Assembly (NCBI GenBank): GCA_964499865.1
Contig: CAZCPY010000135.1
Location: forward strand, 1-8,021
DNA length: 8,021 nucleotides
Source of the DNA: JANOGU01 sp964499865
Lineage (GTDB): Bacteria > Pseudomonadota > Alphaproteobacteria > Rhodobacterales > Rhodobacteraceae
Reading direction: 5' to 3'
The notes beneath the pieces were generated by a model. That model was not told the origin of the DNA, ran no database searches, and was given only the letters and a program-made list of their open reading frames with translations. Positions 6,186 to 8,021 of the stretch are shown here, piece by piece. Every line of letters begins with the position of its first letter. Positions within the stretch are counted from its first letter, which is position 1. The position numbers and the translations under genes were made by a program.

Positions 6186-7433
6186 TCAATGCGCCACCCC
6201 CGCCGCCACGCTTTCGTCGATGAACTTCCCCTCGCGGAAACGGTACATGGAGAACTCGGCGGCGAGCGGCCCGGGTTCCCCCTTGGCCATCAGCTCCGCC
6301 ATCGCCCAGCCCGACCCCGGGATCGCCTTGAAGCCGCCGGTGCCCCAGCCGCAGTTGATGAAGCAGCCGCCCAGGGGCGTCTTCGAGATCAGGGGCGAGC
6401 GGTCGCCGGTCATGTCGACGATGCCGCCCCACTGGCGCAGCATCTTGAGGCGGGACAGCATCGGGAAGGTTTCCACCAGCGCGCGCAGGGTTTCCTCGAT
6501 GTGGTGGAAGCTGCCCCGCTGGGTGAAGTTGTTGAACCCGTCGGTGCCGCCGCCGATCACCATCTCCCCTTTGTCGGACTGCGACATGTAGCCGTGGACG
6601 GTGTTGGCCATCACCACCACGTCCATGCAGGGCTTGATCGGTTCCGACACCAGCGCCTGCAGCGCCACGGCCTCGATCGGCAGGCGGAACCCTGCCATCT
6701 GCGCGAGCTGCCCGGAGTGGCCCGCGACGACCATGCCGAGCTTCTTCGTTCCGATGAAGCCCTTCGTCGTCTCGATCCCCGTCACCTGCCCGGCCTCTGA
6801 CCGGACCCCTGTGACCTCGCAGTTCTGGATGATGTCCATCCCCATCGCGCTGCACGCCCGCGCATAGCCCCAGGCCACGGCGTCGTGCCGCGCCGTCCCC
6901 CCCCGGGGCTGCCAGAGCGCGCCGAGGACCGGGTAGCGGGGGCCGTCGAGGCAGATGATCGGGCAAAGGTCCTTCACCCGCTGCGGCCCGATGAACTCGG
7001 TCGCCACCCCCTGCAGCGCATTGGCATGCGCCGTGCGCTGGTAGCCGCGCACCTCGTGGTGGGTCTGCGCCAGCATCATCACGCCGCGGGGGCTGAACAT
7101 GACGTTGTAGTTCAGGTCCTGGCTCAGCGTTTCATACAGCGCGCGCGACTTCTCGTAGATCGCGGCCGAAGGGTCCTGCAGGTAGTTCGACCGGATGATC
7201 GTGGTGTTGCGGCCCGTGTTGCCGCCGCCGAGCCAGCCCTTTTCCACCACCGCCACGTTGGTGATGCCGAAGTTCCTGCCGAGGTAGTAGGCGGTCGCCA
7301 GCCCATGGCCGCCCGCCCCCACGATCACGGCGTCATAGGAGGCCCTGGCCGTGGCCTTCGCCCAGGCGCGATCCCAGCCGCGGTGCGACCGGAAGGCCTC
7401 GCGCGCGATGGCGAAGACGGAATAGCGCTGCAT
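6186..7433 (-). CDS. soxB: Sarcosine oxidase, beta subunit (flavoprotein)
   Basis: This subunit oxidises the N-methyl group of sarcosine. It belongs to the DAO/GlcD-like amine oxidase fold, is cytoplasmic, and at 415 residues has normal length. The FAD-binding Rossmann motif is DAVIVGAGGHGLATAYYL (glycines at 39-44) with Glu64 ending the second strand (AVVEKGWLGGG). This is followed by the family signature GNTGRNTTIIRSNYL. In heterotetrameric enzymes FMN is covalently attached to a His of this subunit; by alignment from memory the candidate here is His183 in GGTARHDAVAW. GGGTDGFNNF and the C-terminal WGTGGFKAIPGSG complete the flavin-binding pattern. The ATG has GAGGGG five bases upstream. 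It is the first gene of the operon and is divergent from ccmI. In the codons just before His183 there is an eight-G run, with the frame intact. Confidence 0.98.
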   Translation of the reverse strand: MQRYSVFAIAREAFRSHRGWDRAWAKATARASYDAVIVGAGGHGLATAYYLGRNFGITNVAVVEKGWLGGGNTGRNTTIIRSNYLQDPSAAIYEKSRALYETLSQDLNYNVMFSPRGVMMLAQTHHEVRGYQRTAHANALQGVATEFIGPQRVKDLCPIICLDGPRYPVLGALWQPRGGTARHDAVAWGYARACSAMGMDIIQNCEVTGVRSEAGQVTGIETTKGFIGTKKLGMVVAGHSGQLAQMAGFRLPIEAVALQALVSEPIKPCMDVVVMANTVHGYMSQSDKGEMVIGGGTDGFNNFTQRGSFHHIEETLRALVETFPMLSRLKMLRQWGGIVDMTGDRSPLISKTPLGGCFINCGWGTGGFKAIPGSGWAMAELMAKGEPGPLAAEFSMYRFREGKFIDESVAAGVAH

Positions 7434-7477
7434 GCGGACCCCTCGGGCGCGGTGATGGCCGCTTGTGGAACGGCGCG

Positions 7478-7507
7478 GTTATGGACCCGCGACGGCAAGC
7501 GGCGCAA
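7478..7507 (-). promoter_or_regulatory. Candidate soxB operon promoter
   Basis: On the minus strand TTGCGC (7502-7507) and CATAAC (7478-7483) are 18 bases apart, resembling sigma-70 -35 and -10 boxes (3 of 6 and 4 of 6 matches). The -10 box ends 44 bases before the soxB ATG, a normal leader length. The inverted GCCGCTT/AAGCGGC arms flank the -10 box and touch the -35 box, where a regulator could bind. This is pattern matching only. Confidence 0.33.
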
Positions 7508-7595
7508 TGGGGCGAAAAGCGACATGCGCGGCCCTGCGGCGGCGGGCCGCGGGGCTTTCGCTTGCGGCGCGCGGCGACTATGTAGGCCCGACAGC

Positions 7596-7603
7596 GGGGG
7601 GGG
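7596..7603 (+). promoter_or_regulatory. Eight-G tract acting as ccmI ribosome binding site
   Basis: A run of eight G ends five bases (TGGCG) before the ccmI ATG and is the only purine-rich sequence at Shine-Dalgarno distance. An in-frame GTG at 7603-7605 is a possible earlier start but would have no room for a binding site other than the same run. Confidence 0.45.
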
Positions 7604-7608
7604 TGGCG

Positions 7609-8021
7609 ATGGTCTGGCTGGTGGCGGGCGCGATGGCGGGGCTGGTGGCGCTGGCGCTGGCCATTGCCGCGCGGCGGCCCGTGGCGGCAGAGGCGGCGCC
7701 CGATGCCCGCGTCTACCGCGACCAGCTGCGCGACATCGCCCGCGACGCCGCGCGCGGCGTGATCCCGGCGGACGAGGCGGAACGCCTGCGCGCCGAGGTC
7801 GCCCGGCGCCTGCTGTCGACCGATACGGGCCCGGCCACAGGCCCGGTCGAGACGCCGCGGGGTCCTGCGGGGGCGGTCGTCGGGGTGGCGCTGGCGGCGG
7901 CGCTGGGCGCCCTGGGGCTCTACGCCTGGCTGGGGGCGCCCGCCTATCCCGACCTGCCGTTGCAGGCGCGGCTCGACGCGGCCCGGGCGCTGGCCGCCGC
8001 GCGGCCCGCGCAGGCCGCGGC
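7609..8021 (+). CDS. ccmI: Cytochrome c biogenesis protein CcmI, N-terminal part (3' end outside window)
   Basis: CcmI (CycH in Rhodobacter) is an inner-membrane protein of the System I cytochrome c maturation machinery. It holds apocytochrome c for haem ligation by CcmF/CcmH. The 137 visible codons show transmembrane segment 1 (residues about 2-21), then a cytoplasmic loop with the CcmI signature VYRDQLRDIARDAARGVI and PADEAERLRAEVARRLL (residues 35-69, amphipathic and probably coiled coil), a Pro/Thr-rich linker, transmembrane segment 2 (about 87-109) and the conserved GAPAYPDLPLQAR at the start of the periplasmic part. The C-terminal TPR-like region lies beyond the window. The ATG is chosen because transmembrane segment 1 begins immediately after it. 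It is divergent from soxB and functionally unrelated. Confidence 0.92.
   Translation, partial: MVWLVAGAMAGLVALALAIAARRPVAAEAAPDARVYRDQLRDIARDAARGVIPADEAERLRAEVARRLLSTDTGPATGPVETPRGPAGAVVGVALAAALGALGLYAWLGAPAYPDLPLQARLDAARALAAARPAQAA

Larger units (their letters stand above)
7434..7608. promoter_or_regulatory. Divergent intergenic region soxB / ccmI
   Basis: This 175-base gap separates two genes read outward and should hold both promoters and any sox operator. It contains no credible gene and no riboswitch or tRNA-like structure that I can see. The hexamer CGCTTG occurs three times: at 7460-7465 and 7559-7564 on the plus strand and at 7496-7501 on the minus strand. The first and middle copies form 7-bp inverted arms (GCCGCTT at 7458-7464, AAGCGGC at 7497-7503). 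Confidence 0.5.

Noticed and set aside
7556..7584. Promoter-like TTTCGC and TATGTA before ccmI
   Set aside because: The -35 match is too poor to claim, although the -10-like TATGTA is at a sensible distance from the ATG.
7455..8021. Open frame on the plus strand starting at an ATG in the divergent gap and running on in another phase of ccmI
   Set aside because: Its continuation is a Gly/Ala/Arg-rich shadow of ccmI, and the ccmI frame shows clear transmembrane segments and family motifs.
1..8021. tRNA, rRNA, riboswitch, CRISPR array, insertion sequence or attachment site
   Set aside because: None was seen on reading both strands. In particular, no glycine riboswitch is apparent in the 175-base leader region of soxB, and no transposase-like coding sequence is present.

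Overview
The window is very GC-rich, with codon third positions almost always G or C. Its genes look alphaproteobacterial, most likely from the Rhodobacteraceae (Paracoccus/Rhodobacter-like). The reasons are the CcmI type, the heterotetrameric sarcosine oxidase operon and the style of the GC-rich intergenic repeats. The assignment is from protein and repeat appearance only; no search was run.

Layout. The left edge (1-857, +) is the C-terminal two thirds of enolase. A possible 43-codon gene overlaps its stop codon (854-985, +). On the opposite strand, convergent with eno, are sodB (1030-1629), a small secreted protein of unknown function (1713-2111), and a complete heterotetrameric sarcosine oxidase operon. 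The operon is transcribed right to left as soxB (6186-7433), soxD (5783-6100), soxA (2722-5616) and soxG (2175-2729). Divergent from soxB, at the right edge, is the start of ccmI (7609 to the end, +), for cytochrome c maturation.

Function. SoxBDAG oxidatively demethylates sarcosine to glycine. It passes the one-carbon unit to tetrahydrofolate as methylene-THF and releases H2O2, which is the last step of glycine betaine/choline or creatinine breakdown. The cofactor-binding sites are visible: an FAD motif and a probable flavin-attachment His in SoxB, Zn ligands in SoxD, and an NAD-type Rossmann motif and folate domain in SoxA. SodB removes superoxide in the cytoplasm. Eno and CcmI belong to neighbouring, unrelated units.

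Non-coding structure. The sox operon is unusual in having GC-rich repeats in two of its three internal junctions: two inverted copies of a hairpin element between soxD and soxA, and a different hairpin element between soxB and soxD. soxA and soxG overlap by 8 bases. G homopolymers lie where the ribosome binding site should be for the secreted protein (10 G) and for ccmI (8 G). I found no RNA genes, CRISPR, insertion sequences or transfer signs. Apart from the repeats, the small overlapping gene and the secreted protein, this is ordinary core-metabolism DNA, and I do not see a new biological system in it.
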